From JBMOUD01 sp049319665 (GTDB taxonomy: Bacteria > Pseudomonadota > Gammaproteobacteria > Enterobacterales > Enterobacteriaceae): 64,000 nucleotides of DNA. The notes under the pieces are model-generated. The model ran no database searches. It worked only from the letters and a program-made list of their open reading frames with translations, and was not told the DNA's origin. A program made the translations under genes and the position numbers. The DNA lies in NCBI RefSeq assembly GCF_049319665.1, contig NZ_JBMOUD010000002.1, positions 248,001 through 312,000 of the forward strand. Direction: 5' to 3'. This document shows, one piece after another, positions 52,318-60,843 of this stretch. The first letter of the stretch is position 1; each line of letters starts with the position of its first letter.

Positions 52318-53220
52318 ATGGCTAAGGTGCTGGCGAATAAACTCCCGCTTAATGCATTACGCGCGTTTGAATCCTCGGCTCGTCATTTGAGTTTTACTCG
52401 TGCAGGGTTGGAGTTGAGCGTTACACAAGCGGCGGTCAGCCAGCAGGTACGTATGCTGGAGGATCAATTAGGTATCCAGTTGTTTAAGCGTTTACCACGC
52501 GGCTTAGATCTTACTGAAGAAGGACTGGCACTGTTTCCGGTATTAACCGAGGCATTCGGGCGTATCAGCGGCGTACTACAGCAATTTGAAGATGGTCATT
52601 TTCACGAAGTGCTAACGGTGGCAGCAGTCGGGACGTTCGCCGTAGGGTGGTTGATGCCAAGATTAGCCTTGTTCCGTGAAGCCCATCCGTTTATCGATCT
52701 GCGGCTCTCAACCCATAACAATCTGGTCAATCTGGCGGCAGACGGCACAGATATTGCCATTCGCTTTGGCGATGGACAGTGGCCGGCGACTCATAATATA
52801 AAATTATTCGACGCGCCAATGACGGTGCTATGCCCGCCAGATATCGCCCGGCAACTGCAAACGCCAGCCGATCTTAAATATCACAAACTGATGCGTACCT
52901 TTCGCAAAGATGAATGGGAGCAGTGGCTACAAGCCGCTAAGGTTGAGCCGTGGCGCATTTGTGGTCCGATATTCGACTCATCACGTTTAATGGTGGAAAG
53001 TGCCGTGCAATGCGGCGGTGTCGCGTTAGCACCCGCGGTAATGTTTGAACGGGAATTGCAAGCTGGAGTATTGATTCGTCCGTTTAGTGAAGAAGTAGAT
53101 GCTGGTAGTTACTGGCTGACATATTTGAAATCGCGCCCAAGAACGACAGCGTTGAAAGCGTTTGAAAGTTGGATCGAACAACAGTGTGCAATGGCAATTG
53201 CACCGTACATTTATGTTTAG
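52318..53220 (+). CDS. ampR: AmpR, LysR-type regulator of ampC
   Basis: A 300-aa LysR regulator with PLNALRAFESSARHLSFTRAGLELSVTQAAVSQQVRMLEDQLGIQLFKRLPRGLDLTEEG as DNA-binding part and the AmpR-like effector domain (VAAVGTFAVGWLMPRLALFREAHPFIDLRLSTHNNLVNLAADGTDIAIRFGDGQWP). It senses muropeptides and UDP-MurNAc-pentapeptide to switch ampC on and off. Divergent position beside ampC confirms it. The start at 52318 is a few residues longer than in some AmpR proteins; GGGTAAAG lies upstream. Confidence 0.93.
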   Translation: MAKVLANKLPLNALRAFESSARHLSFTRAGLELSVTQAAVSQQVRMLEDQLGIQLFKRLPRGLDLTEEGLALFPVLTEAFGRISGVLQQFEDGHFHEVLTVAAVGTFAVGWLMPRLALFREAHPFIDLRLSTHNNLVNLAADGTDIAIRFGDGQWPATHNIKLFDAPMTVLCPPDIARQLQTPADLKYHKLMRTFRKDEWEQWLQAAKVEPWRICGPIFDSSRLMVESAVQCGGVALAPAVMFERELQAGVLIRPFSEEVDAGSYWLTYLKSRPRTTALKAFESWIEQQCAMAIAPYIYV

Positions 53221-53341
53221 GTGAAAAATAATATTTATTTTAGTGGTGGATATTATTTAAGAAATTTTCATCTTATATAACTGGATGGAAAATAAAGTCT
53301 TTTTAAAATTGACTACATTGTTTTTGTAATGGCAAGTCATC

Positions 53342-53359
53342 TGTAGTCCAGTCCCTACA
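53342..53359. promoter_or_regulatory. Shared motif, copy 3 (fimbrial operon upstream region)
   Basis: TGTAGTCCAGTCCCTACA, differing from copy 1 by one base, about 310 bases upstream of the fimbrial major subunit gene, in the 53221-53669 spacer which is AT-rich and otherwise empty. The distance allows an activator site above a long leader or a promoter further down. Confidence 0.6.
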
Positions 53360-53669
53360 TGCCTGGGGGAGAAGTCCTATTCCGTATTATTCCTTCCAAT
53401 ATTATATTTCAATCAGAACCTAGAGAGGTTCGAGATAATACGGTTTTAGTGATGTGAAAATACATTGAATATAGTCTTTAAATCAATGGCTATTTATTTT
53501 ATCGCCTCACGGCATGGAAGAAATAAAACCTGATTTATTCAGGATGATTACATCATTTTTATTAATAAGCAGTAAGTAAACGAAAGTATTACCGGCGGTC
53601 GGATATTATTAATACGTCATCTGTCGGTCATCTTTCTTACACTCCCATGAAATAAGTGAGACAAATGTG

Positions 53670-54194
53670 ATGAATAAGAAAATTATTGCCCTAGCTATCG
53701 TAGCCGGTTCTGCGTTTACTTCCGTTGCTCAGGCTGCCGACGGTACTATCAACTTTACCGGTACTATCACTGATACCGCCTGTACCGTTTCTACGGCGAC
53801 TAAAAACCAGACCGTCGATCTTGGCACGGTGAGTAAAACGGCTTTTGCTGCTGCAGGCGACACGGCAGCACCGACTAAATTCAGCATCGTGCTGCAAAGC
53901 TGCCCAACGACGGTAACCAACGCCTCAGTACGCTTTGATGGTCCAATCGATTCTGTCAACAGCAACTTGTTGGCGCTTACTTCTGCCACTGGCAATGCAG
54001 CTCACGTGGCGGTCGGTATCTATGAGCAGGACGCATCGACGCTGATCCCAATCGCAACCAAATCTGCCAGCAAGCCGGTGTCTAGCACTGCTGATACTAC
54101 TTTGAACTTCATTGCTAAGTATGTCGCTACTGCTGCAGGTGTGACCTCCGGTCCTGCTAACGCCGCAACCAACTTCACTATTAGCTATCCGTAA
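53670..54194 (+). CDS. Type 1-like major fimbrial subunit (FimA-like)
   Basis: Secreted pilin of 174 aa with signal peptide (MNKKIIALAIVAGSAFTSVAQA) and the type 1 pilin start (ADGTINFTGTITDTACTVSTATKNQTVDLGTVSKTAFAAAGDTAAPTKFSIVLQSCP). Two cysteines form the pilin disulfide, and the C-terminal strand ends FTISYP, with the penultimate aromatic that chaperones recognise. The ATG at 53670 is preferred to the GTG just before it. A 134-base gap with a small hairpin (GGCAGC-GCTGC near 54266) separates it from the chaperone gene, a common processing or attenuation point that keeps the subunit most abundant. Confidence 0.92.
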   Translation: MNKKIIALAIVAGSAFTSVAQAADGTINFTGTITDTACTVSTATKNQTVDLGTVSKTAFAAAGDTAAPTKFSIVLQSCPTTVTNASVRFDGPIDSVNSNLLALTSATGNAAHVAVGIYEQDASTLIPIATKSASKPVSSTADTTLNFIAKYVATAAGVTSGPANAATNFTISYP

Positions 54195-54328
54195 AATCAA
54201 CGTTTTATCGATAGCAATATCGCTGTTGTAAACAGTGAGTTTATCCAGACAGGGTGTTTTTCCAAGGCAGCAAGGAAGCTGCGCTTTTGGACTGGAACGC
54301 TATCGTTTTGAATCGATAGGAGCACAAC

Positions 54329-55018
54329 GTGCCTTCAAGATTAACTTCATTTTTAGCAGCCTTTGTGCTGATGGCCATCACTTTACCGGCAACGGCTGGC
54401 GTGATTATTGGCGGAACGCGTGTGGTATATGACGGCGCGCGCAAGGAAGCCTCTATTTCGGTAAAAAACCCTGAGAAAGCCGCACCGTACCTGATGCAAA
54501 ACTGGGTGGAAAACTTCAACGCGGCGGATACCAGTAAACCGCCGTTTATTGTGACTCCGCCGTTGTTCCGCCTCGATGCGGGGAAAGAAAATATTCTGCG
54601 CATTGTGCGTACTGGCGGCAATCTGCCGACCGATCGGGAATCGATCTACTGGTTGAGCATTAAATCTATCCCATCAGGCAAAAAATCCGACGATAACCAG
54701 CTGCTTGTTTCAGTCAAAGCGCGCCTGAAGTTGATTTACCGCCCCGAAGGGCTGAAAGGCAATGCTAACGAAGCCTGGAAATCGCTGAGTTTCTCGCGTC
54801 AAGGCGGCAAACTTCAGGTGACGAACCCAACCCCTTTTTACGTGTCATTTCAAACGGTTAAGGTGGGTGGTCAAGACGTTGATATTAAGGACTCTGGAAC
54901 ACTCGCTCCGATGGGATCTTTGAGCTGGACCTTACCTGCAGGCGCTAGCGGCAAGGTGAGTTGGACCGCTATCAACGATTTCGGCGGCATTACTGAAGAA
55001 GCCAGCACCCCGCAGTAA
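54329..55018 (+). CDS. Fimbrial periplasmic chaperone (PapD/FimC-like)
   Basis: A 229-aa chaperone with signal peptide (about 1-22, ending ATAG), the PapD N-terminal domain (VIIGGTRVVYDGARKEASISVKNPEKAAPYLMQNWVE) and conserved FIVTPPLFRLDAGKENILRIVRTGGNLPTDRESIYWLSIKSIP, which includes the Arg/Lys anchors. FGL/FGS loop is short, so it is of the FGS type. It starts with GTG after AGGAG. It delivers subunits to the usher that follows. Confidence 0.92.
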   Translation: MPSRLTSFLAAFVLMAITLPATAGVIIGGTRVVYDGARKEASISVKNPEKAAPYLMQNWVENFNAADTSKPPFIVTPPLFRLDAGKENILRIVRTGGNLPTDRESIYWLSIKSIPSGKKSDDNQLLVSVKARLKLIYRPEGLKGNANEAWKSLSFSRQGGKLQVTNPTPFYVSFQTVKVGGQDVDIKDSGTLAPMGSLSWTLPAGASGKVSWTAINDFGGITEEASTPQ

Positions 55019-55106
55019 CTGGCTCTGCATCACTCGTTTATTCCCCTTTTACCTTATCGCTATGACCTGAGCTGCTCTGTAGGCAGCCTTCGGAAGGGAG
55101 TATTTT

Positions 55107-57671
55107 ATGTCCTGTGATCATCGATACCGGAAGACGCTTTGCTTCGCCAAAGCAGATACTGAGAACGACAACGTGTCATCGTCACACCGCTTTCCTTTTG
55201 TCCTGTCACTGCTGGCATTGGGGGTAGTCGCTACCCTGCAAATGGCTCACGCAGAGGATTATTTTAATCCCCTGGCGCTAGAACTTAATGGCAGTGAAGC
55301 GGGTGTCGATACTGAACGTTTTGCGATAAGTGGTGGACAACTGCCGGGTACCTATCTGGTTGATGTTTATTTGAACGGCAATAAAGTGGATACCCGCAAG
55401 GTGAACTTCGTTGATAGCGACGGCAAGTTGCTGCCGGAGTTTACCCCGGGGCAATTGGGCGATATGGGGGTTAAGGTTGCGGCATTTACGGGGTTGCAAC
55501 AGCTACCCGCGGATACGCCGATCAGCAATGTTGCCAAGTATATTCCTGGTGTTGAAAGCCAATTTGATTTTAGCGCTCAGCGCTTGGATCTTAATATTCC
55601 CCAGGCGGCGTTAACTAGCGAGGCTCGCGGTTATGTCGACCCGCAACTTTGGGATCAGGGCGTACCCGCGCTGATGATGAATTATAGTTTTAGCGGCGCA
55701 AACACTTGGCAGAGCCAACGTGGCGAAAGCGACAGTTCTCGTTATCTCAACCTACGTAGTGGCGCTAATTTAGGTGCCTGGCGTTTACGCAATTACTCAA
55801 CCTGGAACGAAAGTAACGGCAAACGTAATTGGCAGAATGTTAACAGCTATCTGCAACGCGATATTCAAGCCCTTAAGGGACAATTTACGCTGGGCGATAG
55901 TGCGACACCGGGAGAGGTATTCGATAGTTTGCAATATCGAGGCGTGCAATTAGCCTCAGATGACAATATGTACCCGGATAGCCTGAGAGGCTTTGCGCCG
56001 GTGGTACGTGGCATTGCGCGTAGCAATGCGCAGGTTACCGTGCGTCAGAACGGTTACATCATCTATCAGACTTATGTCCCGCCCGGCCCTTTTGCTATTA
56101 CCGATTTATATCCCACCTCGGCCAGCGGCGACCTTGAGGTAACAGTGACCGAAGCTAATGGCTCAGAGCGGCGTTTTATTCAGCCTTTCTCCGCTGTACC
56201 GGTGATGTTACGTGAAGGCCGACTGAAATACTCGGCCACTGCGGGTAAGTACCGTACTGTTACGCCAAATGCCAACACGCCTACCTTTGGCCAGACAACG
56301 CTTATCTATGGCTTGCCTTACGATTACACCCTCTATGGCGGCGGCTTGTTATCCGATAATTATAATTCACAGGCTGTCGGCGTCGGCCACGGGTTCGGCG
56401 ATTTTGGTTCTCTGTCGATGGATATTACTCACGCCCGCACCCATTTGCAGGATGGCAGTAATCACAGCGGGCAATCGTTCCGTTTCCAATACGGTAAAGA
56501 TGTAGAAACCACCAATACCACTTTTACACTTGCAGGCTATCGTTACTCGACCAGTGGTTTTTACGATTTCCAGGAAGCGAATGAACTCGATGCCACAGAA
56601 GGGGGCATTTGGCGACGTAATCATAACAAGCGCAGCCGTATGCAGCTCAATATCAACCAGTCGCTGAAAGATTACGGCAGTGTTTATCTCACGGCGTATC
56701 AGCAAGACTATTGGGGCTATGAAGGCTACGAACGTAATTTCAGCGCAGGCTATAACTTTACTCACAACGATATCTCTTACGCCCTTAGCTACACCCTAAA
56801 CAAGCTGCCGGGCGACAATCTTAACGATCAGCAATTTGCCTTCTCGGTACAGATACCGTTGGATAAATGGCTGCCACACAGTTGGGCCAGCTATGGCATC
56901 AATACCAGCCGCAAAGGCAGCACGCGTCAGGAAGTGGCACTTAGCGGTACGGCGCTTGAAGGTCATAATCTCAATTACAACATTCAGCAGGGTTATGAGA
57001 ATCGCGGCCAAGGTGCGAGCGGCACGGTCAGCGCCGACTATCGCGGGACTTATGGTGAAGTGCGTGGCGGTTATAACTACACCCAAGACACCCGTCAGAT
57101 TAATTACGGCGTTGAAGGCGGTATTGTGGCTCACCCTTATGGCGTCACGCTCTCGCAATCTTTAGGTGAAAGTCTGGCGTTGGTACGAGCTCCCGGCGCA
57201 AACAATGTAAACGTGATGAACCAGACCGGTGTCTCAACCGACTGGCGCGGTTACGCGGTGGTGCCTTACATCAGCAGTTATCGTCAAAACCGCATTGCGT
57301 TAGATACCGAAACCCTTCCTGCTCAGGTCGATATTGATGACACCGTGATTAACGTTGTGCCAACCAAAGGCGCGTTGGTACTGGCCGATTTCAAAACGCA
57401 AACCGGCAGTCGTGTGCTGATCAACCTGACCTATCAGGGCAAAGTGGTGCCGTTTGGCGCGATGGCCACGTTGGTACAGGCGAAGGGTGAAAAGGAAAAT
57501 ACCGGCATCGTTGGCCCCGATGGACAGTTGTACATCAGCGGTATGCCGGACAGCGGCAAGTTACAAGTGCAGTGGGGTAACGATTCGGCTCAGCAATGTT
57601 TCGTGGCCTTTACTCTGCCGAAAGCCAGCGCTACTTCACCAGTGCGTGAACTGAGTGGCCTTTGCCAGTGA
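55107..57671 (+). CDS. Fimbrial outer-membrane usher (FimD/PapC-like)
   Basis: An 854-aa beta-barrel usher that assembles subunits through the outer membrane. It has an unusually long N-terminal leader (about 49 residues, with VLSLLALGVVATLQMAHA) before EDYFNPLALELNGSEAGVDTERFAISGGQLPGTYLVDVYLNG. Barrel and plug blocks follow (GDSATPGEVFDSLQYRGVQLASDDNMYPDSLRGFAPVVRGIARSNAQVTVRQNGYIIYQTYVPPGPFAITDLYPTSASGDLEVTVTEANGSERRF), and a C-terminal domain ends with Cys-containing LSGLCQ. GGGAG precedes the ATG. It stops 7 bases before the adhesin start. Confidence 0.94.
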   Translation: MSCDHRYRKTLCFAKADTENDNVSSSHRFPFVLSLLALGVVATLQMAHAEDYFNPLALELNGSEAGVDTERFAISGGQLPGTYLVDVYLNGNKVDTRKVNFVDSDGKLLPEFTPGQLGDMGVKVAAFTGLQQLPADTPISNVAKYIPGVESQFDFSAQRLDLNIPQAALTSEARGYVDPQLWDQGVPALMMNYSFSGANTWQSQRGESDSSRYLNLRSGANLGAWRLRNYSTWNESNGKRNWQNVNSYLQRDIQALKGQFTLGDSATPGEVFDSLQYRGVQLASDDNMYPDSLRGFAPVVRGIARSNAQVTVRQNGYIIYQTYVPPGPFAITDLYPTSASGDLEVTVTEANGSERRFIQPFSAVPVMLREGRLKYSATAGKYRTVTPNANTPTFGQTTLIYGLPYDYTLYGGGLLSDNYNSQAVGVGHGFGDFGSLSMDITHARTHLQDGSNHSGQSFRFQYGKDVETTNTTFTLAGYRYSTSGFYDFQEANELDATEGGIWRRNHNKRSRMQLNINQSLKDYGSVYLTAYQQDYWGYEGYERNFSAGYNFTHNDISYALSYTLNKLPGDNLNDQQFAFSVQIPLDKWLPHSWASYGINTSRKGSTRQEVALSGTALEGHNLNYNIQQGYENRGQGASGTVSADYRGTYGEVRGGYNYTQDTRQINYGVEGGIVAHPYGVTLSQSLGESLALVRAPGANNVNVMNQTGVSTDWRGYAVVPYISSYRQNRIALDTETLPAQVDIDDTVINVVPTKGALVLADFKTQTGSRVLINLTYQGKVVPFGAMATLVQAKGEKENTGIVGPDGQLYISGMPDSGKLQVQWGNDSAQQCFVAFTLPKASATSPVRELSGLCQ

Positions 57672-57678
57672 GGAATAA

Positions 57679-58671
57679 ATGATGAACATGATGAAAGCAA
57701 CCAAGCAAAAACTGTTACTGCTCGGCGGACTACTGTGCGCGGGTGCTGGGTTTTCTAACACAGCGTTGGCTGCCTGTTCATTTAATGCAGGTGCCAGTGA
57801 GCAGCGTTCTACTTTTAGTTTCGGCAGCATTACCGTCCAGCGCGACACCCCGGCGGGTACCGTACTGGCGGAACGTGTTTTCGCACGAGGAACGGATGCT
57901 CAAAAGGTAAACTGTACTAACGGTACCTGGCGCTACGATTTGAATGAATTTAGGTTCGCTACCTTAAGTGCTTACGGTAATGATGTGTATGATACTAACA
58001 TTCCTGGAGTGGGTATTCGTATGTACAGCACGAGCGCAGGGGGAGATGTTAGAAGACCGCTACCCTATTGGGGGAACCTCACGGTGCCACCTGCCGCGTC
58101 ACTTTGGATTGGTAGCGCAAAAACCGTACAGCTAGTCAAAACTTCATCGAACACGATTGGATCAGGGGCAATCACACCTGGCACGCTTTCGCGTGGTTTT
58201 ATGAATACCTCACCACGTTTATATTTTTATACCATGACCTTAAGTAACGCGACCATTGTCGCTGCGGCTTGCACCGTGACCAATACATCGATTTCGGTGC
58301 CGCTCGGCCAAAAGATGACTACTGACTTTACCGGCGTGGGCAGCACAACCAAAAACGAAGCCTTTACTATTCCGCTTAACTGTAATGCCAATACGAGAGT
58401 TAAGGTAACACTGGATGCCACCGCTGACCCGTCTGGAATCAAAGGCGTGATCGCGCTTTCACCGTCAGGGACAGAAAAGGTGGCAACCGGCGTTGGGGTT
58501 CAAGTGTTGTATAACAACAACCCAGTGACCTTTGGCAGTATGATTACCGTGGGCACTGCTGGTAGCGGGGTTTACAACATCCCACTGGTCGGGCGTTATT
58601 ACCAGACCGCGAGTAAAGTGACCAGCGGCCGGGCTAACGCCACGGCTACTTTTACGATGACGTATAACTAG
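57679..58671 (+). CDS. Fimbrial tip adhesin (two-domain FimH-like)
   Basis: A 330-aa protein with signal peptide (about 1-31), an N-terminal putative receptor-binding domain (ACSFNAGASEQRSTFSFGSITVQRDTPAGTVLAERVFARG ...) of low similarity to known adhesins, and a C-terminal pilin domain (AAACTVTNTSISVPLGQKMTTDFTGVGSTTKNEAFTIPLNCNANTRVKVTLDATADPSG ... TATFTMTYN) that ends like a donor-strand accepting pilin. The length and last-gene position are those of tip adhesins. The ligand is unknown. TGAGGA precedes ATG 57679. Confidence 0.88.
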   Translation: MMNMMKATKQKLLLLGGLLCAGAGFSNTALAACSFNAGASEQRSTFSFGSITVQRDTPAGTVLAERVFARGTDAQKVNCTNGTWRYDLNEFRFATLSAYGNDVYDTNIPGVGIRMYSTSAGGDVRRPLPYWGNLTVPPAASLWIGSAKTVQLVKTSSNTIGSGAITPGTLSRGFMNTSPRLYFYTMTLSNATIVAAACTVTNTSISVPLGQKMTTDFTGVGSTTKNEAFTIPLNCNANTRVKVTLDATADPSGIKGVIALSPSGTEKVATGVGVQVLYNNNPVTFGSMITVGTAGSGVYNIPLVGRYYQTASKVTSGRANATATFTMTYN

Positions 58672-58727
58672 CCGCAGTGGGTTATGCCAAACAGGTGGGG
58701 TGTTATCTTATTCAGCGTTGTATGAGA

Positions 58728-59417
58728 TTACGCCCGCGCTAATCCCGCCAGTAACGTCGCTGAATCGGACACCGCGCCAAAGACGCCGCCTTGCATTTTG
58801 ATCATGCTCAGCGCGGCGTCGTGATGCTTTTTATCCGTAGCAGCGCAGCAATCTGCCAGCACCAGACATTCAAAGCCGCGATCGTTGGCTTCGCGCAACG
58901 TGGTGTGTACGCAAACGTCGGTGGTGATACCGGTGATAATTAGATTATCGATGCTGCGCGAGTGCAATATCAGCTCTAGATCGGTGGCGTAGAACGAGCC
59001 TTTGCCGGGTTTGTCGATAATTACTTCGTTATCCAGCGGGGCCAGTTCGGGGATGATTTCCCAGCCCGGTTCGCCGCGCACCAGAATGCGTCCACAGGGG
59101 CCGCTTGAGCCAATTTCGGCACCAATCTGTTTGGAGCGCCAGAGCTTATTGGCAGGCAAGTCGACCAGATTATGCCGATGGCCTTCGCGGGTGTGAATAA
59201 TGGTGTAACCCTGCTCGCGCATCGCAGCCAATACGCGAGAAATAGGCTCGATAGGGGCACGAGTTAGCGCAATATCGTAGCCCATGCTATCGACATAACC
59301 GCCTTTGCCACAAAAATCTGTCTGCATATCAATGATCAGCAGCGCAGTATTGGCAGGGGATAATGAGTTATCAAACGGCCAGTGATAAGGCTGTGCGTTA
59401 ATGCTTAATGTGGTCAT
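58728..59417 (-). CDS. Cysteine hydrolase, isochorismatase family (biuret/ureide hydrolase-like)
   Basis: A 229-aa hydrolase with the Asp-Lys-Cys triad: Asp30 in LLIIDMQTDFC, Lys136 in VIIDKPGKGSF, and Cys169 in ITTDVCVHTTLREANDRGF. Related enzymes hydrolyse biuret, ureidoacrylate or N-carbamoyl compounds. The gene abuts the NCS1 permease stop and is the last of an amidase-permease-hydrolase operon. The substrate is therefore probably a small amide or ureide; no more can be said. Confidence 0.85.
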   Translation of the reverse strand: MTTLSINAQPYHWPFDNSLSPANTALLIIDMQTDFCGKGGYVDSMGYDIALTRAPIEPISRVLAAMREQGYTIIHTREGHRHNLVDLPANKLWRSKQIGAEIGSSGPCGRILVRGEPGWEIIPELAPLDNEVIIDKPGKGSFYATDLELILHSRSIDNLIITGITTDVCVHTTLREANDRGFECLVLADCCAATDKKHHDAALSMIKMQGGVFGAVSDSATLLAGLARA

Positions 59418-60731
59418 TTATTTACCCTCTAATACGGCAACGGCTTGCTTGGTACTCAACTGGGCGATGGCGTAGTAAGCGATCGCCCCGGCAAACAGTC
59501 CAATAATCGCTTCGCCAGCATCTGGGAACCAGATATGGGCGACGGTTGCACAACAGGTGCCAATAGCCCAAGCGATAAACGCGCTGGCGCGGATGCTGCT
59601 TTCCTGGCGCGTGCTGCTGTATTTACCCAGCAGGATCAGATCCACAATCATCACTGCACCGAATGGCGGTACCGCCACGCCCAGCAGGCTCAGCCAGGTC
59701 AAGAAGTAATGCCAGACGCCAATCAACGCTAAAATACCGCCAATTACCCCGAGAATAATGGTCCACAGGCGCATTTTGCTACCAAAAAGATGGCTGAAAC
59801 CAATTGCACCGTTGTACAGGCAGTGGGTACAAACCGAACCCAGATTAATAAAGACAAAAACAAAGGCCAGGATTTCCAGCAACTCACCGTGGCCCATTAA
59901 TAACGACAGGAAGTTACCGCCATTGTTGGCCGGATCAATAGCGGCACCCGCTGCGACAATTACCACACCGAACAGATAAGAAATCACGTTAGCCAGCGGG
60001 AAGGCTGAAAACGCCGCGACAACAGCAGATTTACCGTCTTTTGACCAGCGGGTGAAATCGGCAGTCATGGTGCCGGAATCGGCGAAGCCGGCGATAACCA
60101 TAGTGACAGCGGTACCCATTGTCATGCCGCCTGCTACCGCGGTGCCATGCCAATGACCAATCTGGCTCAAATCATGGCTGTCTGAAATAAACCACAGCGC
60201 GACGAAACCCAGCACCACGTACATTGGGGCGGCAATCATGCCCAGTACCGAGAGTGCACGTACACCAAGGAAGGTGATAAAGATATATAACACCATCGCA
60301 AAGGCGCTGACGCCAAGTTCACTCCAACCAAAAGTCTGGTGGATAACGGTACCGGTTAAACCGGTCTGGAAGGCATACCAGCCAATAACGACCGTAGAAA
60401 GAAAACCAGATACCCAAATATAGCCTTTGTTGCCGAAGGTTTTTTTGGCTTGCAACGCAAAGTTCAAACCCGTTGAACCGGCGAAATAGCTGAGTGAGCC
60501 GACATAGCCAAACAGCACCAAATTACCCAGCAGGATAGCGTAGATAGCCGGCCAGAAACCGAGGTTCCAGGTAATGATGCCGCCAAATAATGCGTTAGTG
60601 AGGATCATCGGAAAACCGAACCAGACGGCGGCCACCGAACGGGTGGAATGGCGATGCGATAGCGGAACCGGGCCGTGTTCGAACTCTTGCTCTAGCCGAT
60701 TACTCGATGTGCTTTTGTTATCTGTTTTCAT
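59418..60731 (-). CDS. NCS1-family permease (second copy)
   Basis: A 437-aa symporter with about 12 helices. Motifs: RSVAAVWFGFPMILTNALFGGIITWNLGFWPAIYAILLGNLVLFGY, FADSGTMTADFTRWSKDGKSAVVAAFSAFPLANVISYLF and WLSLLGVAVPPFGAVMIVDLIL. It is similar to the permease at 32928. It probably imports the substrate of the flanking amidase and cysteine hydrolase. The spacer from the amidase stop is 112 bases (60732-60843). Confidence 0.87.
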   Translation of the reverse strand: MKTDNKSTSSNRLEQEFEHGPVPLSHRHSTRSVAAVWFGFPMILTNALFGGIITWNLGFWPAIYAILLGNLVLFGYVGSLSYFAGSTGLNFALQAKKTFGNKGYIWVSGFLSTVVIGWYAFQTGLTGTVIHQTFGWSELGVSAFAMVLYIFITFLGVRALSVLGMIAAPMYVVLGFVALWFISDSHDLSQIGHWHGTAVAGGMTMGTAVTMVIAGFADSGTMTADFTRWSKDGKSAVVAAFSAFPLANVISYLFGVVIVAAGAAIDPANNGGNFLSLLMGHGELLEILAFVFVFINLGSVCTHCLYNGAIGFSHLFGSKMRLWTIILGVIGGILALIGVWHYFLTWLSLLGVAVPPFGAVMIVDLILLGKYSSTRQESSIRASAFIAWAIGTCCATVAHIWFPDAGEAIIGLFAGAIAYYAIAQLSTKQAVAVLEGK

Positions 60732-60843
60732 GATGTCGTTCCTGGTGTTAAAGGCAAAAAATCAAAAAAATGTCAGTCATATCGCGTTGCAGATGACTGG
60801 CTGCACTCGCTCTTTATTCGCTATTGGCTATATTCGCTACTGG

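Noticed and set aside
51011..53220. ampC/ampR as recently acquired resistance
   Set aside because: The pair has the usual chromosomal divergent layout with no mobile element next to it; a native inducible locus is more likely.
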